This document shows, piece by piece, positions 54,843 through 63,418 of a stretch of 64,000 nucleotides of DNA; the stretch's first letter is position 1, and the number at the start of each line of letters is the position of its first letter. The notes under the pieces were generated by a model. The model was not told the origin of the DNA. It made no database searches and was given only the letters and a program-made list of their open reading frames with translations. Made by a program: the position numbers and the translations under genes. Location of the stretch: NCBI RefSeq assembly GCF_014697475.1, contig NZ_JACJRV010000003.1:1-64000 (forward strand), read 5' to 3'. The DNA comes from Nostoc sp. FACHB-152 (GTDB lineage Bacteria > Cyanobacteriota > Cyanobacteriia > Cyanobacteriales > Nostocaceae).

Positions 54843-55607
54843 ATGAAATTTGGTATTGATATAGGTCACAATTGCCCCCCCGACACAGGAGCATTAGGCG
54901 TTCAGAAAGAAGATGATTTGACGAAAGCTGTTGGTACACAACTGATGCAAAAACTTAAAGCCGCAGGTCATACCGTTGTTGATTGCACTCCTAAGTCTGC
55001 TAATGGTGTCAACGATTCTCTACTGCGAAGAGCAAATACAGCGAATGCAAATAATGTGAATATTTTTGTCTCTATTCACTTTAATGCTTTCAATAAAAAA
55101 GCCTGTGGTACAGAAGTTTTCGGTATTAGTAATGCTTCAAAAGGAATAGCACAGTCAGTGCTTAAAGAAATTGAGAAACTTGGTTTTAAAAGTAGAGGTG
55201 TCAAAAGTACACAGTTGATGGTTTTGAGAAAGACTCAAATGCCAGCTATCTTAGTTGAGTGCTGTTTTTGTGATTCTCCAACAGATATGGCTATCTTTGA
55301 TGCCGAAAAAATGGCTGAAGCTATCAAAGTTGGCTTAATTGGTGAAGCAAAAGAAGAGTCAGCCAAAGCTGATGATAAAGACTACATTTTGGAGATTACA
55401 ACACCAACTGTTTTAAAGCCATCTACAGAGCAATCATCTGACTTACCTAAAGAAAGTGTAATCGATATTGCTCCAGGTAAATACCCTGTTTTAGATGCTC
55501 ATTTTGAAGAGCAGCATTATTGGGTGAAATGGCCTGATAAGAGCAAAGCCAACCGTAATGAACATTTTGTCTTTTCTGGACACTGCAAAATTTATGAAAA
55601 AGATTGA
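54843..55607 (+). CDS. N-acetylmuramoyl-L-alanine amidase without signal peptide
   Basis: The 254-aa protein begins directly with the Amidase_3 fold, MKFGIDIGHNCPPDTGA. Zinc ligands are H9, E23 and H79 (SIHFNA) and the catalytic Glu is E139 (ILVECCF). It cleaves the bond between MurNAc and the stem peptide. The C-terminal 75 residues (about 180-254) form a separate small domain (TTPTVLKPS, PGKYPVLDAHFEEQHYWVKW) ending in KIYEKD. No signal peptide, SPOR or AMIN domain is present, so it is cytoplasmic unless exported by another route. The next gene, 56095, is another peptidoglycan hydrolase. Confidence 0.9.
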   Translation: MKFGIDIGHNCPPDTGALGVQKEDDLTKAVGTQLMQKLKAAGHTVVDCTPKSANGVNDSLLRRANTANANNVNIFVSIHFNAFNKKACGTEVFGISNASKGIAQSVLKEIEKLGFKSRGVKSTQLMVLRKTQMPAILVECCFCDSPTDMAIFDAEKMAEAIKVGLIGEAKEESAKADDKDYILEITTPTVLKPSTEQSSDLPKESVIDIAPGKYPVLDAHFEEQHYWVKWPDKSKANRNEHFVFSGHCKIYEKD

Positions 55608-55675
55608 TGTAGCCGTTCCTACAAGGAATAAATAAAACATAAGTTTGAATATTCAGGATTCAAAACATTTACAGC

Positions 55676-55839
55676 AGGGAACAGGGAACAGGAAACAGGC
55701 AATAGGCAATAGGGTTCTTGGATTTTTGAAAAAATCCGTACATTCTTAGCAGCATTTATTTATGGGGTTCAAAATTTTTGACTTTTAACTTTTGACTTTT
55801 GACTTCCCCGTTCGCATAGCGTCTCCGCAGGAGAAGGGG
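55676..55839. repeat. Cluster of heptamer tracts and a GCGTCTCCGCAGGAGAAGG repeat
   Basis: In order: AGGGAACAGG and AGGCAATAGGCAATAGG units (55676-55713), a weak copy of the dispersed motif (GGATTTTTGAAAAAATCCGT, 55720-55740), ACTTTTG heptamers (55772-55804) and TTCCCCGTTCGCATAGCGTC..TCCGCAGGAGAAGG (55804-55839), related to 16625-16707. Together they fill much of the gap between the two peptidoglycan hydrolase genes. Confidence 0.65.
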
Positions 55840-55899
55840 CTGACTTTGTTCTTAAAATCTTGTCCTTAGTTTACCTGTAATCTGCTGTAAGTAATCATG

Positions 55900-56007
55900 T
55901 ATAGCAAGCCTAGAGGAGATCCAAACAAACCTATTGACTATTGCCTATTGCCTATTATCTATTGCCTGCCCCCACGAGTAATTTGTAAATCAAATAGGAT
56001 TACTATA
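55900..56007. mobile_element. MITE-like element, copy C
   Basis: The 108-bp element starts TATAGCAAGCCTA (55900-55912) and ends TAGGATTACTATA (55995-56007). The interior has CAAACAAACCTATTGACTATT and a TATTGCC heptamer tract, then TTTGTAAATCAAA, closely matching copy A. It separates the amidase and glucosaminidase genes and lies about 90 bp before the latter's start. Confidence 0.75.
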
Positions 56008-56094
56008 TTTGTTTTTTGTTTAATGTAGGCTTTCAAGTTTTGAGTCCTGAATTAATTTTATATTATTTAAATTTGCAATACGTAAGATAAGTTT

Positions 56095-57639
56095 ATGGCA
56101 ATATTAGACGATTTAGTTAACAAATATTTTAATACTGATTTAGCTTTAATATTTACAAAAGTCGGAATTGATACACTCAAAATTAGTGACATTAATCGAC
56201 AAATTTTAAAAGAAGTTACCCTCGCTCAATGGTTATTAGAGTCTGGTAGAGGAAACAGTGAGCTTGCTACCAAAGCTAATAATTTTGCAGGATTGAAATG
56301 GCGATATCCAGATATGCAAGGCTTTGCTGAACCGTTAAAAATCAGAGTACCTTCGGAAGACAAAGAAGTTGAATTTTGTCTATTTTCCAATATTGATGAC
56401 TTTTTCATGGGTTATTGGAAGTTTTTAACACGCTCTCCCTATAAAGGCTTAGAAGAACATACCAATACTCCAGAAAATTTTATCGGCTTTATCAAGACTA
56501 AAGGATATTCTGCTGATCCGAATTATGTTACTAAAGTGATCAAATTGCTGCCAGATGCACAGAATTTACTAGCCAGTGCAGCTGGTGTTATAGTTTCTAC
56601 CTTACCAGAGCAACTGCAACTTACCCGTGCGCCTAAAGAAGTTGCTGTAGGGCAGGTTTTTAGTGTGGAAGGTGTTGCACCTTTAGCTGACAAAGGCAAA
56701 GTTTTGTCCTTGACGATTGATGATAAATTTCCTGCCGAAGGTATCACAATTGGTCAAGATGGCAAATGGCAATTTGAATATGCTTTTTACAAAGAAGGCG
56801 ATCGCAAAATGCTGATTGCGATCGCTAATCAAAGTCTCGAACTACGTTTCAAAGTCTTCCCTACTAACCAACAGAATGATTCACTATCAACTGACCCAGG
56901 CGCAAAGATAATTAAACTGACTGGTAGTGTCGGAGTTGGCGGAGTCAACAAAGCTGATGATGTCAAAGCCATTAAAGCACGGTTATATGAGCTAGGTTAC
57001 ACCTGGGTAGGAGATCCCAACACCTCACTGCGAGACAGAGGGTTAGATGATGCAATTCGACTGTTTCAATCGATTATTGCTGGTCGCAGCACTATTAAAG
57101 GCGACGGTAGAGTTGATGTAAATGGGATTACTCATCAATGGTTACAAGCAGCTAACGCGCCGAAGTGGGTCATGATGCCCAACAGCGAACCGCAAAATGG
57201 ATTTATCAATGCCGAATTAGCACAAACCGATGATGAACATGATTTTGGTACACACTGGCTAGCTAATGTGATCAAAGATATTGCTCAAGATTATCAAAAC
57301 ACTTATCGCCGTACTCGTCCCAATGCTGCACCATTGGCGATCAATGATGTTAGCCTACCTCATGGAGGCGACACCCCCGACCATCAAGGACATGAAACTG
57401 GCATGATGTGTGATGTTTTCTTACCAAAAAAAGATGGGAGTTTTGGCGGTATTTTCTGGACAAGTCCCCAATACGATCAAGAAGCAGCACGAGCTATTTT
57501 ACAGTCTATTCGCAAGCAAAAGTTAGTCCGGACAGTGTTCTTCAACGATCAGCAGCTAATTAAAGAAGGTCTTTGTCAGCCTGCTAATGGTCACGATCAT
57601 CATATTCACTTTGAAATTAACCCACCATTTAGAGTTTAA
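56095..57639 (+). CDS. Multidomain peptidoglycan hydrolase (glucosaminidase, PG-binding and LAS-type peptidase)
   Basis: The 514-aa protein has three parts. Residues 1-160 are a FlgJ-like glucosaminidase domain with catalytic E49 in QWLLESGRGNS. Residues 165-265 form a beta linker domain. Residues 275-350 are a peptidoglycan-binding repeat (DDVKAIKARLYELGYTWVG), and 355-514 a metallopeptidase of the MepA/M15-like LAS group with H433 and D440 (GHETGMMCDVF) and the His cluster NGHDHHIHFE (H500, H502, H503, H505). It could thus cut both glycan and peptide. No signal peptide is present. Gene order and style match the amidase at 54843. Confidence 0.88.
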   Translation: MAILDDLVNKYFNTDLALIFTKVGIDTLKISDINRQILKEVTLAQWLLESGRGNSELATKANNFAGLKWRYPDMQGFAEPLKIRVPSEDKEVEFCLFSNIDDFFMGYWKFLTRSPYKGLEEHTNTPENFIGFIKTKGYSADPNYVTKVIKLLPDAQNLLASAAGVIVSTLPEQLQLTRAPKEVAVGQVFSVEGVAPLADKGKVLSLTIDDKFPAEGITIGQDGKWQFEYAFYKEGDRKMLIAIANQSLELRFKVFPTNQQNDSLSTDPGAKIIKLTGSVGVGGVNKADDVKAIKARLYELGYTWVGDPNTSLRDRGLDDAIRLFQSIIAGRSTIKGDGRVDVNGITHQWLQAANAPKWVMMPNSEPQNGFINAELAQTDDEHDFGTHWLANVIKDIAQDYQNTYRRTRPNAAPLAINDVSLPHGGDTPDHQGHETGMMCDVFLPKKDGSFGGIFWTSPQYDQEAARAILQSIRKQKLVRTVFFNDQQLIKEGLCQPANGHDHHIHFEINPPFRV

Positions 57640-57681
57640 TATCGTGTTCTGTGAAAGACTTGTGATTGAGGGAGTAGGGAG

Positions 57682-58043
57682 GCAGGGGAGGAATTATTTG
57701 GTGAAATGGTATAAGCACAAAAGCAAATGAGTTCGCCGAAATAACAAATGCGTTCGCCGAAATAACAAATGCGTTCGCTGAAATAACAAATGCGTTCGCT
57801 GAAATAACAAATGCGTTCGCTGAAATAACAAATGCGTTCGCCGAAATAACAAATGCGTTCGCCGAAATAACAAATGCGTTCGCCGAAATAACAAATGCGT
57901 TCGCTGAAATAACAAATGCGTTCGCTGAAATAACAAATGCGTTCGCCGAAATAACAAATGCGTTCGCTGAAATAACAATTGCGTTGAGGGGAGCGAAATG
58001 AAAAATCTAGTTATACCATTTCACCAAATAATTCCTCCCCTGC
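57682..58043. mobile_element. 362-bp element with perfect 33-bp terminal inverted repeats enclosing a 21-bp tandem array
   Basis: The left end (57682-57714) begins GCAGGGGAGGAATTATTTGG and ends AATGGTATAA; the right end (58011-58043) is its exact reverse complement. Between them lie twelve 21-bp tandem units (57725-57976) and about 34 bp of unique sequence. There is no transposase frame. A related end, TTATAACATTTCACCAAATA, occurs at 15847. The transcript could fold into one long hairpin. It sits between the hydrolase stop and the CHAT gene stop, where a terminator would be expected. Confidence 0.75.
57725..57976. repeat. 21-bp minisatellite, twelve units
   Basis: The unit is AAATGCGTTCGCYGAAATAAC, repeated exactly twelve times over 252 bp, then a partial AATTGCGTTG. 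Unit one has GAG for GCG; otherwise variation is confined to the C/T at position 13 (order C,C,T,T,T,C,C,C,T,T,C,T). A minus-strand frame encodes (LLFRRTH/LLFQRTH)n and a plus-strand frame NAFAEIT repeats in which the C/T change is silent, but the latter has no start codon. I treat the array as non-coding. Confidence 0.85.
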
Positions 58044-58073
58044 CCCTCTGTTCCCCTGCCCCCTAAACTTGTA

Positions 58074-60902
58074 TTACAACCAGTTACCTACCAAAACATA
58101 AGGCGCCCAATAGTAAGGATGCTTGTACAAGTCCTTATATGCAGGGTCTTTCAATAGCAGAAGTTGAGCTTGCTTCAAGGCTTCAGCTTTACTAACTTTA
58201 GAATTGGCAAACTGTTTATAAAATTCACCCATAACGGTGGCGGTTGCTTCGTCGTCTACGTTCCATAATGTTGCTAGGGTACTGCGCGCCCCAGAACGCA
58301 GAGCAAATCCGGCAATCCCTAAGCCAGCGCGTTTATCACCAGCAGCAGTTTGACAAGCACTCAAAACTAGTAGCTCGATGGCACCTCTTTGGTTTGTTTC
58401 TCTGGTTTGTAACAAGGAACTCAATTCGTTGACGTTGACGCGATCGCTATCTAAGGATGACTTATTTTCTCCAGGTGCTTTCCAAGTCAAAATAAATGTG
58501 TCTTCGGCTTTGGAAGCAAACTGGCCGTGAGTTGCTAAGTGAACTACTGGTGCAGCAAATGACTCTACTGTTTCTTCTAAGGCTGCTTTGGTAAATTGAG
58601 CGTTTAGCAGTACTTTTGCTGGCAGTTCTGCTTTAATTTTGTAGAGTTCCTCTTTAACGCTGGGTAATTCCTCAAAGTTTCCTAGTGCTTCTGTAATTCC
58701 TGCCGCAATGGTGCGCGGTCTGCTTTTGGCTAAAGAACGGGGAGGTAGTAGGTGTAACCCTGGTGTCAGGGCAATGTTATAGCCTTTCTCAATTAAATAT
58801 TGTTTGCGATCGCTATCATAGAGTGCTGCCATTGGCACACTTCGTAAAGCACCGTCTAAAACAAAAACTAAATTTTTGATTTTGTATTCTTCTAACTTAG
58901 GTTCAATATCTCTAATTAGCCAGTTATAAACTTCTTCCGCAATTGGCAAAAATTCCCGTGTTGAGCGTGTTACTAGTTTTGCCCGTAGTTGCTCGATGGT
59001 ATTCTCTACTTTCTCTTGGCTTAACTTAATGGGTTTTGGCCGCAGTAACAAGTTCTTTTGTTCGCCACTCGATTTATTAGGTAGAGAAACAATGACTTCT
59101 AAGCGATCGCTTAGAATGATCGGATAAATAACTGCGGCGGTACGATCAATTTGATCAATTTGCACAGGTTTGGCATCTAAACAAGCTTTGCGGAAAAAGT
59201 TGTCTAACTCAGCTAATTGGAGTGATTCAATCACATCTCTAGCAGTTTTGAGTTTTTCTTGTTCTTGAGCGGTGGGAGAATTTTGGGGATTGGGTGGTTC
59301 TTGTAGCAGTAGACTTACCAGTTCTCGATAGACAGGCTCAACTCCTTCTTGAAAGGAAAACTGGACTTCGCGGTTAATAGCCACCAAATCACTTCGCAAA
59401 GATTTGAGGTTATTTACAGCTTTGGTGTAAGATGCGATCGCCGCTTGTTGGTTGCGTTGCGGATTGTTGTCAGCTTTGAGAATTCGGCCTAATTGCCATT
59501 GCCAACGATATGCAATATCACCAGCATTAAGACCTTCAGCTAGTTTGATGGCTTGTTCGGTAAGTTGCTGGGCTTCTGGCCATTGTTGAGTTTGTTCATA
59601 CAAGCCGCCCAATGTTCCTAAAGCATAAGCTTCTGCACGCGTGTCTTTGAGGGCTTTAGCTTGATTAACAGCAGTGGCAATATTTTGGGCGATCGCTTTC
59701 CATTCTGGATTAGCTGCGGCTAATTGAGCAGTTGCCAAATTTTTGACCTCGGCACTGCGAGCATCGCTCACAATCTCATCTCTGGAACAATTAATATTCG
59801 TAGTGCTGCTGAATGTCTCAGTTAGCTGTTTGAAGCAAATGAGATTTTGGGCAAAGTTAATTTGGGCATAGATGGTTTTGCGGCTGGCTGGTGCGGCATT
59901 GAGTTGTTGCTGAATCTCTGGCCACAGACTTTGTGCTTGGCTCAATTGTTGCTTATCCATTAACAGGCGCATCTGATTAAGTTGTGCCTGAATTTTGGTT
60001 AATGGTGATTTGGAGATCGCCGCTTTTTTGTAATAATCTAAGGCTGTGTCTTTGTTGTTCTGCGCTTGGGCAGTATTACCTAAACTCAAGTAGATTTCCG
60101 GAACTAATTGCGGGTATACTTGCTCGGCGATCGCTAAACTTTGCTTTAATATCTGCTCAGAACCAAGTTGGTCTATTTCTTTAACGTCGCTAACTTCTTG
60201 ATTTAAATCGCCCACCACTCGCAAGGTATTGCCTAGGGTGAGCAGTCCTGTGGCTTTGAGAGGAGACGCTGGTTGTTTTTGTAGTGCTTGATTTACTTGA
60301 ATTAAGGTGATTCTGGCGCGGCGATAAAGTCCTAGTGCTTGTAATGCCTGAGTTTGATTTAATTGGCTACCAATCTTACCAGCATGATCGCCAATTTTGT
60401 TGTAGGTAGCTGTTGCTTGCTCCCAACTTGCCAGTGCTTCTTGAGAATGCCCTGATGCTAATTGTATTTGTCCTTGAGCGTTGAAAGCTTGAGCAAGTAT
60501 CGATAAATACTCTTGAGAATTACTTTGACCAGCGATTTTCAACAGTGCCAAACTATCAGTGATCGCTTGCTGTGCCTTTGGTAATTGCCCAATTTGCTGC
60601 TCTGCCAAGGCTAAGTAGTTCAGTGCTAACGCTTGATTGAAGCGATCGCCTTGAGTCTGAAAGCTTCCAGCCGCCTGTTGAAATAGCTTTGCCGCATCTA
60701 CGAACTTTTGAGATTGGTAAAGTTGAATACCTTGTTCTAAAATTTGTTGCGGGTTTGCCGATAGCTGAGTAGCTGCTACAGGTGCGGTGTTTTGAATTGC
60801 AACTTGATAAGAGTTAGGTGTTAAGGCAACTGGATGAGAAATTTGAGATAGTGTCGCTAAAAAAATAAGTGCAGACATAATATTAACAGTTCCCACTGGC
60901 AA
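58074..60902 (-). CDS. Exported TPR-CHAT protease-like protein
   Basis: The 942-aa protein has a hydrophobic N-terminal export signal (about 8-27), about ten TPR-type helical repeats (45-480), a coiled segment, and a C-terminal CHAT domain (about 640-942) of caspase-like fold. The catalytic dyad is H792 in VVHLATHGQF and C850 in LSACQTAAG. Characteristic CHAT segments also include LVFVLDGALRSVPMAAL and LATLWNVDDEATA. CHAT enzymes are Arg- or sequence-specific cysteine peptidases, or lost-function scaffolds. The next gene on the strand is a TpsB transporter, a pairing common in cyanobacteria. The substrate is unknown; a secreted TpsA or a surface protein is a reasonable guess. Confidence 0.92.
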   Translation of the reverse strand: MPVGTVNIMSALIFLATLSQISHPVALTPNSYQVAIQNTAPVAATQLSANPQQILEQGIQLYQSQKFVDAAKLFQQAAGSFQTQGDRFNQALALNYLALAEQQIGQLPKAQQAITDSLALLKIAGQSNSQEYLSILAQAFNAQGQIQLASGHSQEALASWEQATATYNKIGDHAGKIGSQLNQTQALQALGLYRRARITLIQVNQALQKQPASPLKATGLLTLGNTLRVVGDLNQEVSDVKEIDQLGSEQILKQSLAIAEQVYPQLVPEIYLSLGNTAQAQNNKDTALDYYKKAAISKSPLTKIQAQLNQMRLLMDKQQLSQAQSLWPEIQQQLNAAPASRKTIYAQINFAQNLICFKQLTETFSSTTNINCSRDEIVSDARSAEVKNLATAQLAAANPEWKAIAQNIATAVNQAKALKDTRAEAYALGTLGGLYEQTQQWPEAQQLTEQAIKLAEGLNAGDIAYRWQWQLGRILKADNNPQRNQQAAIASYTKAVNNLKSLRSDLVAINREVQFSFQEGVEPVYRELVSLLLQEPPNPQNSPTAQEQEKLKTARDVIESLQLAELDNFFRKACLDAKPVQIDQIDRTAAVIYPIILSDRLEVIVSLPNKSSGEQKNLLLRPKPIKLSQEKVENTIEQLRAKLVTRSTREFLPIAEEVYNWLIRDIEPKLEEYKIKNLVFVLDGALRSVPMAALYDSDRKQYLIEKGYNIALTPGLHLLPPRSLAKSRPRTIAAGITEALGNFEELPSVKEELYKIKAELPAKVLLNAQFTKAALEETVESFAAPVVHLATHGQFASKAEDTFILTWKAPGENKSSLDSDRVNVNELSSLLQTRETNQRGAIELLVLSACQTAAGDKRAGLGIAGFALRSGARSTLATLWNVDDEATATVMGEFYKQFANSKVSKAEALKQAQLLLLKDPAYKDLYKHPYYWAPYVLVGNWL

Positions 60903-61059
60903 AGGCTGATGGATTTATCATGCAAGCCCTAATTAGGGCTAAAAAAAATAGGTTTGATAAAAGCTATATAAGATACGTTGTTTTATGTGGTGATTTCAGA
61001 AATCCTGTTTATTATTCTGAATTCTGAAAACAGACTTCAGACTGCAAACTTCAGACTTC

Positions 61060-62919
61060 TTAAAACGGTTGGCTATAAACTACAGAAAAATACAAACCCT
61101 CTTCTTGTAAAGTGTTATCGCGGGAATTCACATCAATTAAAGGTATACCCCAATCTAATCGGGCATTGATTCTGTTACTTTGCCATAGTAAGCCCAAACC
61201 AACAGAGGCGAGACTATTAGGGTCAGGATCAGCGCGGTTGGAACTGTTATACGCAGTCCCAAAGTCAACAAATGGTGTGATTTGTAATATTCCTCCGCCC
61301 AATTGGGGAGCGCGGAGGATAGGATAGCGCAACTCAGCAGAGGCAAAAAAGGCATTATCTGTCAAGAGCAAATCTTGGCGATAACCCCGCACGGTTTGTT
61401 GCCCACCTAAACCAAACTGTTCTAAGGGTACTAGCGCCCTGTCTGCTAACTGAGCATCGGCACGTACTAGAAATAATGTATCTGGAGCTAACAGGCGTAC
61501 CCATTGCGCTTGTCCACGCCAAGAGAAAAATGTGCTATCTGGTGGCCCGACGGTGTCGCTGTGAGTTGCATTAAAGGCATCTATGCCAAAACTAAACTGC
61601 GATCGCGCAGCTATTACCTGCCTACTATTGCGTTGTGTCCAATCTTGAAAAAATCGCAGTACCGACAAACGTGTTTCCCCATTCTCAGATCCCGGTGAAG
61701 GAAAAGGCTCACGTCTACCAACCAAAGGTTCTAAATAGCCAATATCACTTTCTCGACGGTTAGCAGTAATCCCAACAGCAAATTCTGTAGTTGGAGTTTG
61801 GACTATTGGTTGGCGAAATGTCAGGGCAAAATCTTGAGATCTACCTTCAATATCTAAAATATCGAAGGGTTTTTCAATCACATTGCTAGTGGTGTAGTTA
61901 TATTGAAACTGCAATGTCCCATTGTAGGGATTCACTGGCAATGTATAGCTGACATCAAAATCATTGCTGCCATCGGTATTGGCATAACCAATAGAAATTC
62001 CATCACCTAGTCCTAATAAGTTGGCTTGGGTAAGTTGAATTTGCCGTTGAAAGCTGCCAATACTAGGAACTCGGTTGTTGTTTAAGCTAACTTGGAGATT
62101 AAAAGTTTTGGCTTCTGCTGCCCTAACATCAATCACGCTAGTTCCAGGGCGAGAACCAGCCGCCAACTCCGCTGAGATATTTTGAATTAAAGGATCAAGC
62201 TGGAGTAGTTGCAGTGCTTGGAGTAATTTATTAACGTTCAGGGGTTTGCCTGTGGCGACAGCGATGCGGCTGCGAACATAATCTGGGTTAAGTCGTTTGA
62301 GTCCCCTAACTTCTATACTTTCGACACTACCTTCAATTACTTGAACTTGAACAATACTACCCCGTGCTTTAAAGGTTTGATTGGCGGGAATAAATGCCCC
62401 AGAAGAAATGTAACCTTTGTCTGTGTAGAGTTTTGTGACTGCATCACTCACTCTTAATAGTTCTGCAAAGGTAATTGGTTTTCCTGTAAATTCCTTGGTA
62501 ACAGCTGCTAATTGTTCACGGCTGAATACAGTGCTACCAACTACGTCAAAGCGATCAACTCGGATTGTCTCTGGCACAGCACTAGGGCTAGTTTCAGGGC
62601 TGGGAGTAGTTTCGCTGGGAGTTTGGAATAGGTCTTCTGGTGGAGGTAGAGTAGGGGTTTCTTGTTCTGGTAGAGGTGGTTGCGGCGTTTGTGGCCGAGG
62701 TAATCTCTCTGGCGGTGGGAGGGGACTAGTTTGAGCCTGAGTTGGCATCCCTGTATTCCCTGTCTGGGCTGTGACTGGGCTAGGAGATAAACTGCTGAAA
62801 AACAAGGGTGTGAGAATTAACAGCAGCGATCGCCTGTGCAATTTCAGACTCAAAAAGTTTGCAGGGGACATGGCAGGTAGATTTAAACCAGGATGTGTTA
62901 TTGTTTGCAGTGGCAACAT
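61060..62919 (-). CDS. TpsB (ShlB/FhaC-type) outer-membrane transporter of two-partner secretion
   Basis: The 619-aa protein has an export signal (either from the first Met or from ATG at 62871, MSPANFLSLKLHRRSLLL..VTAQ), a Pro-rich linker (50-110), POTRA domains (about 115-260, with IRVDRFDVVGSTVFSREQL and VQVIEGSVESIEVRGLKRL) and a 16-strand beta-barrel containing the conserved FGLGGQQTVRGYRQD loop. TpsB exports a TpsA adhesin, hemolysin or similar beta-helical protein across the outer membrane. No TpsA gene is in the window; it may lie elsewhere. It is 157 bp upstream of the CHAT gene, same strand. Confidence 0.94.
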   Translation of the reverse strand: MLPLQTITHPGLNLPAMSPANFLSLKLHRRSLLLILTPLFFSSLSPSPVTAQTGNTGMPTQAQTSPLPPPERLPRPQTPQPPLPEQETPTLPPPEDLFQTPSETTPSPETSPSAVPETIRVDRFDVVGSTVFSREQLAAVTKEFTGKPITFAELLRVSDAVTKLYTDKGYISSGAFIPANQTFKARGSIVQVQVIEGSVESIEVRGLKRLNPDYVRSRIAVATGKPLNVNKLLQALQLLQLDPLIQNISAELAAGSRPGTSVIDVRAAEAKTFNLQVSLNNNRVPSIGSFQRQIQLTQANLLGLGDGISIGYANTDGSNDFDVSYTLPVNPYNGTLQFQYNYTTSNVIEKPFDILDIEGRSQDFALTFRQPIVQTPTTEFAVGITANRRESDIGYLEPLVGRREPFPSPGSENGETRLSVLRFFQDWTQRNSRQVIAARSQFSFGIDAFNATHSDTVGPPDSTFFSWRGQAQWVRLLAPDTLFLVRADAQLADRALVPLEQFGLGGQQTVRGYRQDLLLTDNAFFASAELRYPILRAPQLGGGILQITPFVDFGTAYNSSNRADPDPNSLASVGLGLLWQSNRINARLDWGIPLIDVNSRDNTLQEEGLYFSVVYSQPF

Positions 62920-63418
62920 AGGCTGTCAATGTAACTTCGCCCTTGTTGTATATCCAGCCAATAGCAGGAACCTTGAATATAGTACCAGCAGCCTTGGGTA
63001 ATTGTGTAAAGCCTGTGCTGAATGGACGCTGTTGTACTGTCGTGTTGGGTGTACTTACAGCAGGAAACAGGCAATAGGCAATAGGCAATAGGGGTGAAAG
63101 CCTGTTGGTATATGGCTTTGTTCTTAAAATCTGTATCTCATTTACCTGCAATGTGCTGTATATCTAGCCAAAGTCCTTCACTAGTTAATGAATCATTTGG
63201 ACTATCGGATTCATATTTGATTTCTGAAAAAAACTCAGTATCCTTTTATTCCTTCTTTCCTGTTCCCTATTGCCTATTGCCTATTGCCTAGACTAGAAGA
63301 ATGTACCTCATAGGGATGAAAACTGCTATATTTATTGACTATATAAAAATAAAATTTAAGTTTTAGAATAATTGCTAATTTATGCAGTTAAATGATCCAG
63401 ATTATTTAAAATATTTAA
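62920..63418. other. Intergenic region with heptamer tracts and dispersed motif
   Basis: The ~500-bp gap before the TpsB gene contains AGGCAATAGGCAATAGGCAA units (63060-63092), the dispersed motif GGATTCATATTTGATTTCTG (63207-63240) and a TGTTCCCTATTGCC tract (63258-63290). A 123-codon minus-strand frame (62780-63151) runs through the tracts and overlaps the TpsB start; it is not considered a gene. The TpsB promoter should lie within about 150 bp of 62920. Confidence 0.5.
63207..63290 (+). repeat. Dispersed motif with heptanucleotide tract
   Basis: GGATTCATATTTGATTTCTG followed by AAAAAAACTCAGTA (63207-63240) leads, after 17 bp, into TGTTCCC-TATTGCC-TATTGCC-TATTGCC. Motif, spacing and orientation match 131-207 and 36435-36500. 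Confidence 0.6.

Noticed and set aside
57694-57978. 94-codon minus-strand frame encoding (LLFRRTH)n
   Set aside because: It is a by-product of a 21-bp tandem repeat lying between inverted repeats; the start codon lies in the array and no unique domain is attached.
62780-63151. 123-codon minus-strand frame overlapping the TpsB start
   Set aside because: It runs through heptanucleotide tracts (63060-63092) and overlaps the well-supported TpsB signal region in another frame; no domain is seen.
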